A DNA stretch of 64,000 nt. It comes from Sulfurihydrogenibium sp. YO3AOP1 (GTDB taxonomy: Bacteria > Aquificota > Aquificia > Aquificales > Hydrogenothermaceae). Below the pieces are notes generated by a model. It was not told the origin of the DNA. It saw nothing but the letters and a program-made list of their open reading frames with translations, and ran no database searches. Positions 9,105 to 16,682 of this stretch are shown here, in pieces. How positions within the stretch are numbered: position 1 is the stretch's first letter; every line of letters starts with the position of its first letter. The DNA lies in NCBI RefSeq assembly GCF_000020325.1, contig NC_010730.1, positions 608,001 to 672,000 of the forward strand, written 5' to 3'. The position numbers and the translations under genes were made by a program.

Positions 9105-10867
9105 TACCCCTTATTCCAACTATCAGAAACAACCATTTCAAAAGCAACTGGAACATCTTTTAAAATTAATTTTCCTGCTTTTTCCATAGATGAAGATAAA
9201 ACCTCTTTTGCCTTTTCTATATCTTTTGCAGCAACTTCTACCAGGATTTCATCATGAACAAGGTTAACAACCTTCGCATCTAAATCGTTTCTTTCTTTAA
9301 AGAAAAACACAACAGCCATTTTTAATAAATCACTGCCTGAGCCTTGAATTGGATAGTTAACTGCGTCTGTAAATTTGTATGCTATTAGCTTTCTACCAAG
9401 CAACGTTTCAAGCTCAATAGACCTGTGTTTATCAAGATGTTCTTTAACTTTGTCATGCCAATCTTTAAAAGATTTGTAAAATTTAAAATAATTTTCATGA
9501 AATTTTTTAGCTTCCTGAAGAGATATACTGACGCCATAATTAGCCTTTGCATACTCTACTAGCGACTTTGGAGACATTCCATAGATTAAACCAAAGTTTA
9601 TAGCCTTTGCAAGTTGTCTTTCTTCCTTTGTGATTTCATCATAACTTTTTCCTGTAATGATTGAAGCTGTAAGCTTGTGTAGGTCTTTACCTTCATTAAA
9701 GGCGGTAATCATGTTTTCATCTTTTGTATACTGGGCAGCAATTCTTAGCTCAATCTGAGAGTAGTCAGCCACTATAAACTTATATCCTTCCTTAGGTTTA
9801 AACAGATATTTAAGATTTTTTGGTATGTTTTGAAGGTTTGGACGAAGTGATGACATTCTTCCTGTTGCTGCTCCAATCTGCTTAAACTCTCCGTAAACCC
9901 TTTCGTTTCTTGTAAATTGTAATATCTCTTTGATTTTATCGATTATTTTTTTGTCTGCTCTTAGTTTTAAAAGCAGTCTGACTTCTTCTATATCTTCATA
10001 GTCTTTTAAGAATACATCTTGAGATGAAAACGAACCTTTTTCTGTTTTTGGTAATTTGATTTTAAGTTTGTTTGTTAGATAGTTTACCACCTGCTGTGGA
10101 GAAAATGGGTCTGCTCCTGTTTTTATTTTAAATTTCATATAGTCAGATTGAAATTCAGATTCTTTTTGTTTTAGAAGTTTTTTTGCCTCTTCTTCATCTA
10201 TTGGAATGCCTGAGAGTTCAATCTCTACGAGTGCCGGAAGAAAAGCCATTTCAAGTGCTGCTACCGGATTAATCACACCAAAAACTTTAAAAGTTTCTCC
10301 TGATGCCTTTTTATGCAAATTATCTTGATTTAATTGATTTTTCTCTTCTTTAAAAAGATGTCTTAATGTATCTATATCTTTTGCTGCGTATTCTATCTGT
10401 TCAGATGAAAGGTCTTTTGCCCACCAAGGTGATTTTTGATATGTTTTATCTACATCTAAGCTGACAAATCTTTTTGCAGATGCTGATAGAGAATGCCTTT
10501 GATTGCTGTCTCCTTTTGCCAATATCTGAGATGCTATCATAGTATCAAAAACGATTTTTGGGAGTATGTTCAAATTTGTTTTTAAAAATTTTAAGTCAAA
10601 CTTTAAGTTATGTCCGATAATTCCTTTATTTTCTATCAGGTTTTGAATATGATTTTTAACCACTTCAGGATTTATCTTTAGTAAGTCAATGACAAAAGTA
10701 TTCTCTTCATCACCAATTTGAATAAGCCTGATTTTATCATTGAAAAAATCTATGTTTTCAAAATCTTTTATCATTACTTCTGTATCTAAATACAGATAAG
10801 GCGTATCTTGTAATACTTTTAGACTTTCAAGCTGATTTTCTTGTGTGATGTAGTTTATATCCATCAT
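9104..10867 (-). CDS. polA: DNA polymerase I, 3'-5' exonuclease plus polymerase domains only
   Basis: This family A DNA polymerase acts in repair and gap filling. The 587 residues begin directly with the proofreading exonuclease: LYLDTEVMIKDF supplies DxE, then GHNLKFDLKFL and the late YAAKDIDTL. The polymerase follows, with motif A as VADYSQIELRIAAQYT, motif B as RQLAKAINFGLIYGMS and motif C as LVHDEIL. There is no 5' nuclease domain, so the protein is about 340 residues shorter than E. coli Pol I. Short polymerases of this type are known from Aquificae and are related to those of hot-spring viruses. The start overlaps the pncA stop by 4 bp. Confidence 0.93.
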   Translation of the reverse strand: MMDINYITQENQLESLKVLQDTPYLYLDTEVMIKDFENIDFFNDKIRLIQIGDEENTFVIDLLKINPEVVKNHIQNLIENKGIIGHNLKFDLKFLKTNLNILPKIVFDTMIASQILAKGDSNQRHSLSASAKRFVSLDVDKTYQKSPWWAKDLSSEQIEYAAKDIDTLRHLFKEEKNQLNQDNLHKKASGETFKVFGVINPVAALEMAFLPALVEIELSGIPIDEEEAKKLLKQKESEFQSDYMKFKIKTGADPFSPQQVVNYLTNKLKIKLPKTEKGSFSSQDVFLKDYEDIEEVRLLLKLRADKKIIDKIKEILQFTRNERVYGEFKQIGAATGRMSSLRPNLQNIPKNLKYLFKPKEGYKFIVADYSQIELRIAAQYTKDENMITAFNEGKDLHKLTASIITGKSYDEITKEERQLAKAINFGLIYGMSPKSLVEYAKANYGVSISLQEAKKFHENYFKFYKSFKDWHDKVKEHLDKHRSIELETLLGRKLIAYKFTDAVNYPIQGSGSDLLKMAVVFFFKERNDLDAKVVNLVHDEILVEVAAKDIEKAKEVLSSSMEKAGKLILKDVPVAFEMVVSDSWNKG

Positions 10868-11442
10868 TCTAAATCTTCAAGCTCTACTGCTACAACTGTT
10901 TTTTCTAAAAGACTGTCTATCACTTCTTTCTCTTTATCTTCAAAAACCGGCTTAATCGCATCAGTTAGTAAAAATACTTGATATCCAAGATTTACACCGC
11001 CAATAGCTGTGTTTTTTACACAAAAATCTGTTGCCACACCACAAACAAATATTCTTTTTATTCCTCTTTCTTTTAATAAGCTATCTAAAACTGTATTTTG
11101 AAAACCTGAGTAAGCATCAAAATCTTGTAAAAAACCTTTTGAAATGATAAATTTGTTGTCTAATGGAATTTTTAAGTCTGGATGAAACTTTGCACCTTCT
11201 GTATTTTGAACGCAATGAGGAGGCCATATTCCGCCAAATCCTTTAAAAGATATATGATTTTCCGGATGCCAATCTCTTGTAAAGAAAACAGGAAGTCCTT
11301 TATTTTCAAATTTTTCTATGTATTTGTTTATCGTTGGAACGATTTTGTCAGCATCTTTTACAGGCAAAACTCCATACGGCATAAAATCATTTTGCATATC
11401 AACTACAACTAAAGCGTCTCTATCTGTAAGCTTTACTCTCAT
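10864..11442 (-). CDS. pncA: nicotinamidase (isochorismatase-like hydrolase)
   Basis: PncA hydrolyses nicotinamide to nicotinate for NAD salvage. The 192-residue protein has the catalytic Asp in VVVDMQNDFMPYG, the metal-site region RDWHPENHISF (D-x-H...H), a Lys in ISKGFLQDFDAYSGF, and the nucleophile Cys in VCGVATDFCVKNTA. These are the family's catalytic elements. It overlaps dksA-like by 4 bp and polA by 4 bp. NAD biosynthesis also appears at 58515 (nadC). Confidence 0.92.
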   Translation of the reverse strand: MRVKLTDRDALVVVDMQNDFMPYGVLPVKDADKIVPTINKYIEKFENKGLPVFFTRDWHPENHISFKGFGGIWPPHCVQNTEGAKFHPDLKIPLDNKFIISKGFLQDFDAYSGFQNTVLDSLLKERGIKRIFVCGVATDFCVKNTAIGGVNLGYQVFLLTDAIKPVFEDKEKEVIDSLLEKTVVAVELEDLE

Positions 11443-11795
11443 TTTTCTTCTTCCTCTTCTTGTTTTTCTTTACATTTTATACATAAAGAAGCAATAGGTC
11501 TTACTTTCAATCTTTCGTATGGAATCTCGGCACCGCATGATTCACATATTCCATAAACGCCATACTCTATTTTTTGTAAGGTTTGTTCTATTCTTTTTAA
11601 AAGCTTTCTTTCTCTGTCAAGATTGCGAAGTGTTAAGATTCTTGAAGTCTCAGCCTCTGCTCTTTCCATCTCATCAGCACCTTCGAATGAAAGAGCTTCT
11701 CCTGTGTTTCTTTTTGTATCTTCTATCAGCTGATTTCTCCATTCAAGTAAGATATTTTTAAGCTCCTCTATTTGCTCAGGTGTAAGGTGTTGCAT
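11439..11795 (-). CDS. DksA/TraR-type C4 zinc-finger protein
   Basis: DksA-family proteins bind the RNA polymerase secondary channel and work with ppGpp. The 118 residues show an N-terminal coiled-coil hairpin (LKNILLEWRNQLIEDTKR ... LRNLDRERKLLKRIEQTLQ). A four-Cys zinc finger CESCG...PIASLCIKC follows, then a Glu-rich tail. The acidic tip residues that make true DksA are not obvious, so this may be a TraR/DksA-like regulator. It is the first gene of a tightly overlapping run with pncA, polA and recO. A RelA/SpoT enzyme is encoded at 23144. Confidence 0.85.
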   Translation of the reverse strand: MQHLTPEQIEELKNILLEWRNQLIEDTKRNTGEALSFEGADEMERAEAETSRILTLRNLDRERKLLKRIEQTLQKIEYGVYGICESCGAEIPYERLKVRPIASLCIKCKEKQEEEEEK

Positions 11796-11944
11796 TTTTT
11801 AACCTCAAATAAAATATCAAATACATAATTTTATCACACTGAAAAATATTTCAAACTTGGCTTTTTTACAGGATAATAAAGAGTTTTTCACTTTATAATA
11901 TGATTCTTCGGATTTAAGTTTTTAGGATAAAAATGACGGGTGAT

Positions 11945-11976
11945 GTGTAGGGGCGATTCATGAATCGCCTCTAACT
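11945..11976. repeat. palindromic intergenic repeat
   Basis: GGGGCGATTCATGAATCGCC at about 11952-11971 is a near-perfect palindrome. Related copies occur near 14763, 22924 and 44454, usually inside the larger dispersed repeats. It could form a cruciform or RNA hairpin. Here it stands without the rest of the composite. Confidence 0.65.
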
Positions 11977-12029
11977 TATTCCTCACTCTTTACCTTCTCA
12001 CATTTTAACTTGAAAAGTCATTTTTTTTA

Positions 12030-12061
12030 ATGTAAACTTTTCTGTAAAATTAGGTTAACGA
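12030..12061 (+). promoter_or_regulatory. candidate BirA operator upstream of bioB
   Basis: ATGTAAACT (12030-12038) and GGTTAACGA (12053-12061) are inverted half-sites separated by 14 bp, ending 9 bp before the bioB start. They resemble the known BirA box, which is TTGTNAACC and its inverse spaced about 14-16 bp. Whether this organism's BirA has a DNA-binding domain is not visible here. Confidence 0.45.
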
Positions 12062-12070
12062 GAGGAAATA

Positions 12071-13072
12071 ATGGAAATTTTAAATAATCTTGCAGAAAGA
12101 GTAATATCCGGAGAAAAGCTTACAAAAGAAGAAGGGCTTCAAATTCTATCGATTCCTGATGAGTTAGTAATGGACCTTGTTGAAGAAGCTTCAAAAGTAA
12201 GAAAGTATTTTTTTAAAAATCAGATGGAGTTTTGCAGTCTGATAAATGCTAAAAACGGAGCTTGTACAGAAGATTGCTCATTTTGTGCCCAATCCTCACA
12301 TTATAAAACACCTATCAATGCTTATGGATTAGTTAGTAAAGATGAAATGCTTGCAGGTGCAGAAAAAGCTGTTGCTATAAATGCTAATAGATACTGTATA
12401 GTTGTTAGTGGAAGGAAGGCTTCTAAGGAAGAAGTGGATAAAATAGCAGATGCTATAAAGGAGATTAAAAAAACTTATCCAATAAAGGTTTGCTGCTCAC
12501 TTGGAACAGTTGATGAAAAAGATTTAGACAAGTTAAAAGTTGCTGGAGTGGATAGAATAAATCATAATTTAGAAACATCTGAAAAATATTTTTCGAAAAT
12601 TGTTTCTACTCATACGTGGAAGGAAAGGTATAAAACGATTAAAAAGATTCAAAAGGTTGGTTTATCTACTTGTACAGGTGGAATTTTTGGCATGGGGGAG
12701 TCTGACGAAGACATTATAGATTTGGCAATGACTTATAGAGATTTAGAAGTAGATTCAATACCGTTAAATTTTTTAATCCCAATTCCTGGAACACCTCTTG
12801 GAGATAAGCATAATTTAACACCTTTAAGATGCTTAAAAATTATTGCGTTGTTTAGATTATTTAATCCAAAATCTGAGATTAGGTTGTGTGGTGGTAGAGA
12901 GCTAAATTTAAAAGATTATCATGATATTGCTTTTGAGGTTGCTAACTGTCTTATGGCAGGTGGTTATTTAACAAGGGCAGGAAGAGAACCGGGTAAAGAT
13001 GAAGAAATGGCAAGAAGATTAGGAAGAGAATTAATTAAAAATGGTGCAAGTTTTAGTGTGAGTAATGAATAA
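12071..13072 (+). CDS. bioB: biotin synthase
   Basis: BioB inserts sulfur into dethiobiotin, the last step of biotin synthesis, using radical SAM chemistry. The 333-residue protein carries the radical-SAM cluster motif CxxxCxxC as ACTEDCSFCAQSSHY. It also has the BioB-typical stretches CCSLGT, RINHNLETSEKYF, GGIFGMGES and PLNFLIPIPGTPL, and the late RLCGGRE region. The ATG at 12071 is preceded by AGAGGA. The gene is alone on its strand with a possible BirA operator in front. Its neighbour at 13091 is convergent. Confidence 0.96.
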   Translation: MEILNNLAERVISGEKLTKEEGLQILSIPDELVMDLVEEASKVRKYFFKNQMEFCSLINAKNGACTEDCSFCAQSSHYKTPINAYGLVSKDEMLAGAEKAVAINANRYCIVVSGRKASKEEVDKIADAIKEIKKTYPIKVCCSLGTVDEKDLDKLKVAGVDRINHNLETSEKYFSKIVSTHTWKERYKTIKKIQKVGLSTCTGGIFGMGESDEDIIDLAMTYRDLEVDSIPLNFLIPIPGTPLGDKHNLTPLRCLKIIALFRLFNPKSEIRLCGGRELNLKDYHDIAFEVANCLMAGGYLTRAGREPGKDEEMARRLGRELIKNGASFSVSNE

Positions 13073-13090
13073 AATAAAAACTAATAAACT

Positions 13091-14139
13091 TTACTCAGCA
13101 ACAATTACCTTATTTTTTCCATCTCTTTTTGCTTGATACAATGCCTCATCAACTCTTCTATATAAAGTATCAATTGTATCACCCTCTTTAACTTGAGTAA
13201 CTCCTAAACTTGCAGAGATTCTTATAACTTTACCATCGTACTTAATCTCATGATTTTCAATTACATTTCTTATTCTTTCAGCTACATTTTTACCATTTTC
13301 TAAAGTGACATTTGGCAATATAATTCCAAATTCTTCTCCACCGAGCCTTCCTATTATTGTATTTGCTCTTAAATAAGTACGTAGTAAATTTGAAACTTCT
13401 TTTAAAACTAAATCTCCTGCCGGATGTCCAAATTTATCATTAATTTGTTTAAAATTATCTAAGTCCAATAAAATAAGTGTAAAAGGAGTTTTTTCTCGTT
13501 AAAATCTTTAATTAAATCATTTAAAGCTCTATCAAAACTTCTTCTGTTTACAAGACTAGTAAGAAAATCCAAGGTTGCTTCCTGTTTTACAACTTTAAGC
13601 TCTGTATTTAATCTTATTATCTCTTTATGATATTCTTCAAGCTTAGACATTAATCTGTCATTTTGCTGTTTTAACATTTTTAAATGCTCTAAAATAGTTA
13701 AAAATTTTGAATCTTCATTTTCTTTTATAATATTCTCATGTTTTGCTATGTTTTCTTGATGTAAGTTCATTACCTCAAGAATTTGGAAAACTTTTTCATC
13801 TATTTCTTCAGCTATTAATTCCAATTTGTCTGTAATATCTTTTCTTGATTCAATTTCTAAGAGTTTTTCATCTAACCGACTCATCTCTAAATCGTTTAAA
13901 TCAGCTTTATACATAGCTAATATATCTCTTTCAGATACATTTCTATTGTTTTCAATAATATTGCAGAAAATTCTAAATAAAATGGAGAAGTTTTTAGGTA
14001 TCATTAGAATGTTATATTTGATCATAAACTTCAATTGTCTACGTACAATCTCATAAATTAGTTCTAAATCTTTTTTGTCTAAATTTCCTTCTTCATTGAT
14101 TTTTTCTTCTACCTTACAAACCATTTTAATTTTTTCCAA
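13091..14139 (-). pseudogene. GGDEF diguanylate cyclase split by a one-base frameshift
   Basis: Two reading frames join into one protein of about 349 residues. The N-terminal frame (13459-14139) has a helical sensor-like region with long coiled coils, then TLDFLTSLVNRRSFD, which opens the GGDEF domain. The C-terminal frame (13091 to about 13490) continues with LDLDNFKQINDKFGH, the active site GRLGGEEFGI and RISASLGVT. The break is at a T run at 13489-13494 (six A on the coding strand); seven would restore TPFTLILLDLDNF. The inhibitory I-site position reads RANT rather than RxxD. The active site is intact, so this is either a recent mutation, a sequencing error or slippage. It would make cyclic di-GMP. 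Confidence 0.85.
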
Positions 14140-14152
14140 AAATTTAGGCTAT

Positions 14153-14638
14153 TTATTTCTTTTTCGCCGTTTCTTGGGCAAACTTTACGATTTCTTCTTC
14201 TGGAATGTCTAATCCATGCTCTTTAACAAATTCTTTTAGGTTTTCAATGATATTCTCTACCTTAGATAAAGCTCTTCCCTTATCTGGAGTTGGGTCTTTT
14301 ACAAGACCGTAAATTTGCCTGCCTTCATGCCATTCTGGTAAGTATTCTGTTATTGGCACTCCTTCCTGCGTTGTAAATAAAAGACAATGACAGTATTTAA
14401 ATATTTGCATCTCATCACAAGCACAAATCCATCTTCTTTTTTTAACTTCCTCTTCTTTATTTGGATAAAAATTACAAGGGCAAAGTGGTTTTCCAAGCTC
14501 CTGGACATGAGCTGCCAATCCTTGAATTACAGCCATTCTTACTTCTTCATTAGGATTTGGCACAGTACCTGATTTTTCAGCAAAGTTATTTGCAAATTTT
14601 ATCATTTTTTCTAAAATTTCTGGCTTTATTTCTGACAT
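14153..14638 (-). CDS. ftrB: ferredoxin:thioredoxin reductase catalytic subunit
   Basis: This protein passes electrons from reduced ferredoxin to thioredoxin through a 4Fe-4S cluster and an adjacent disulfide. The 161-residue protein has exactly the FTR beta-chain signature CPC-x16-CxC-x8-CHC: LCPCNFYP, WICACDEMQ and FKYCHCLLF. No variable (alpha) subunit gene is adjacent. Ferredoxin is reduced or used by the por and kor enzymes of the same window, so thioredoxin could be linked to the carbon-fixation redox state; that link is inference. The next gene downstream on the same strand is the broken GGDEF gene. Confidence 0.88.
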   Translation of the reverse strand: MSEIKPEILEKMIKFANNFAEKSGTVPNPNEEVRMAVIQGLAAHVQELGKPLCPCNFYPNKEEEVKKRRWICACDEMQIFKYCHCLLFTTQEGVPITEYLPEWHEGRQIYGLVKDPTPDKGRALSKVENIIENLKEFVKEHGLDIPEEEIVKFAQETAKKK

Positions 14639-14665
14639 GATATCCTCCTGATTATTTAAAAGTCA

Positions 14666-14909
14666 ATATAATTATCTTATTCTATCAATATGTCGGGTGA
14701 GAAATTCAGTAAAAGTAAGAGATTCTTCGCATGGCTGCAGAGTAACAACTTTACTTTTGTAAGGGCGATTCATGAATCGCCCCTACCCTCTTCCACTTTT
14801 CCACTTTCCTTTTCATCCTGAGGACGTAAGTCCGAAGGATCTCCTCTTTAAATTCTATAAAAACCACTAATTTCTCACCTAAGGTATATAATTATCTTAT
14901 TCTATCAAT
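14666..14909. repeat. type A small inverted-repeat element with 24-bp flanking direct repeats
   Basis: The element spans about 14690-14885. Its ends are GGGTGAGAAATTCA (from about 14695) and CTAATTTCTCACC (to about 14881), an inverted pair. Identical 24-bp sequences flank it at 14666-14689 and 14886-14909. Inside are a GAGATTCTTCGC...GCTGCAGAGTAAC unit, the palindrome GGGCGATTCATGAATCGCCC (about 14764-14783) and a CATCCTGAGGACGTAAGTCC hairpin unit. No open reading frame is present. It fills most of the gap between the FTR gene and the cytochrome gene. Confidence 0.8.
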
Positions 14910-15004
14910 TTCTAAAATATGAATTTCATCATTTATTTGAAATTTTTACTAATTACAATTATCATTATAACATAAGGCTAAAAAACTTTTAAAAGGGGCT
15001 TGCT

Positions 15005-15820
15005 ATGAAAAAGGTAATCGTTTCAGCTTTAGTTTTAGCATCAGTGTCTTTTGCTCAAGAAATAAAGTTAGAAAAACCACCTCAAACACTGAGTAAATAC
15101 TTTCCTCCTACTTCTAACAAGTTTGAATTTTTAAACTCTATGCATGCAATGTCTACAGCTTTTACAGGTATGTTTGTAAACATTCAAGAAAATGATTGGA
15201 ATAATGCTTTAAAATGGGCAAATATTTTGAGAGAAAATTATCTTAACATCGGAAAGCTTGTTCCGGAGTACGATAAAGCCTTGAAGAAATCTGAAATAGA
15301 CCAGCTTGTGAATGCTGTTAAAGAGAAAAATTTTGATAAGGTAAAGCTAAATGCTGATATAGTCGGAAAATCTTGTGCTCAATGTCATCAAAAGCAACAG
15401 ATTGCCACCAAAATTATGTATCATTATCCATCTTTCAGTTTAGTAAATTTAGAAGACCCTGTTAGCAGAAGTAATTTAGAGTTTGAAGATTACATGAAAA
15501 AGATGACAGATTCTATGAAAAAGATAAGAATTTATTTAGAAGATAATAAACCAGAAAAAGCTATAGCAGAAGGAAATAATTTTGTTAAAAGATTAAAATC
15601 TTTATCTCAAAGCTGCAATGATTGTCATACTAACAAAATGTCTGTAGAAATTTATCAAGGCAAGGAGCTCAATGAAAAGTTAGACCTTCTATCAAAAGCC
15701 CTGCAAAGCAAAAACAAGCAGGAAGTTTATAAAAACCTAAGCTGGATATCTATGAATAACTGTTCTAAGTGTCATAATACACACCAAACAACAGCCCATT
15801 TAAAAGAGATGTTAAAATAA
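15005..15820 (+). CDS. secreted triheme c-type cytochrome
   Basis: The 271-residue protein starts with a signal peptide (MKKVIVSALVLASVSFAQ, cleavage near residue 18). It contains three CxxCH haem sites: CAQCH at 124-128, CNDCH at 204-208 and CSKCH at 253-257. The regions between are helical and suggest repeated four-helix-bundle (c'-type-like) modules; the first haem and the last two may sit in two such modules. It should be a periplasmic electron carrier or redox partner. The exact family is not recognised. GGGGC lies 6 nt before the ATG as a weak ribosome site. The following flavodoxin-fold gene is 21 bp downstream and may be co-transcribed. Confidence 0.85.
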   Translation: MKKVIVSALVLASVSFAQEIKLEKPPQTLSKYFPPTSNKFEFLNSMHAMSTAFTGMFVNIQENDWNNALKWANILRENYLNIGKLVPEYDKALKKSEIDQLVNAVKEKNFDKVKLNADIVGKSCAQCHQKQQIATKIMYHYPSFSLVNLEDPVSRSNLEFEDYMKKMTDSMKKIRIYLEDNKPEKAIAEGNNFVKRLKSLSQSCNDCHTNKMSVEIYQGKELNEKLDLLSKALQSKNKQEVYKNLSWISMNNCSKCHNTHQTTAHLKEMLK

Positions 15821-15841
15821 CTGATTAAAAAGGAGTGAAAG

Positions 15842-16426
15842 ATGAAAAACGCAGTTATACTATACGCACATCCAAATCCAAAAAGCTTTTCAAATGCTAT
15901 AAAAGAAACAGCTTTTGATTTTTTATCAAAAAATGGTTTTAACGTGGAAGTGGTAGACCTTTACAGCATAAACTTTAATCCTATTCTATCTGCAAAAGAT
16001 TTTGAAAACATTCAGCAAGGGACTGCTTCAGAAGATGTTAAAAAGCAACAAGAAATTATAAGCAAATCAGATTTGATTGTTTTAGTTTATCCTATTTGGT
16101 GGTATAACATGCCTGCAATCTTAAAAGGGTACATAGATAGAGTCTTCTCTTATGGTTTTGCTTATGTTATGGAAGGTGATGAGATAAAAGGTCTTTTGAA
16201 AGGTAAAAAAGTTGTTATTTTTGCAAACTTTGGTGGTAGTGAAGAAGAATATAAAAGAGATAATTTTGATAAATGTTTAAGTAAAACTTTTGAGGAGATT
16301 TTTAGATTTTGCGGGATTGATTTCATAAAAATAAAATTTTTCTACAGCGTTCCATATGTAGATGATAGTGTAAGAAAAGGTTATTTAGTGGAAGTAGAAA
16401 ATACGTTAAAAGAAATGGTAGGTTAG
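15842..16426 (+). CDS. flavodoxin-fold NAD(P)H dehydrogenase (quinone) family protein
   Basis: This is a 194-residue protein of the NQO/KefF/MdaB-like family. These enzymes use FMN or FAD to reduce quinones by two electrons. Visible features are the FMN-phosphate loop region ILYAHPNPKSFSNAIKE, then DLIVLVYPIWWYNMPAILKGYIDRVFSYGFAY, which is highly typical of this family (quoted here in parts: VYPIWWYNMPAILKGYIDRV and FSYGFAY). A KGKKVVIFANFGG stretch follows. AAAGGAGTG lies 6-8 nt before the ATG. It follows the triheme cytochrome. A protective quinone-reductase role is plausible. Confidence 0.85.
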   Translation: MKNAVILYAHPNPKSFSNAIKETAFDFLSKNGFNVEVVDLYSINFNPILSAKDFENIQQGTASEDVKKQQEIISKSDLIVLVYPIWWYNMPAILKGYIDRVFSYGFAYVMEGDEIKGLLKGKKVVIFANFGGSEEEYKRDNFDKCLSKTFEEIFRFCGIDFIKIKFFYSVPYVDDSVRKGYLVEVENTLKEMVG

Positions 16427-16429
16427 TGA

Positions 16430-16600
16430 GAAATTCATATGTTTAAGAGTGTTCCAAAATTCTTGCAAGCTTCCTTTCCGTATCATCCTGAGGCTGTAAG
16501 CCGAAGGATCTCCTCTTTTAAAAAGGTGAGAAAGTGAGTAAGTGAATAAGTGAGAGGTAAGAAAAACAGGAGATTCTTCGTACGGCTGGAGAATGAGCAA
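16430..16600. repeat. dispersed intergenic repeat, composite
   Basis: It opens with a short type A end (GTGAGAAATTCATATG), then a type B-like start (GAGTGTTCCAAAATTCTTGC). A CATCCTGAGGCTGTAAGCCGAAGG hairpin unit, the GTGAGAAAGTGAGTAAGTGA spacer and a GGAGATTCTTCG...GAATGAG unit follow. It fills the gap between two convergent genes. Confidence 0.65.
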
Positions 16601-16682
16601 AAAGTCAACCTTTCTTTGATGCTTGATAATCAAAAAACCTAAGACTAAATGGTCTTGATTAATTACTCTTAAAAAGCAAAAT

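Noticed and set aside
13091-13468. Stand-alone GGDEF protein starting at MDLDNF
   Set aside because: The start falls in the middle of the GGDEF domain; the frame is the second half of a frameshifted gene.
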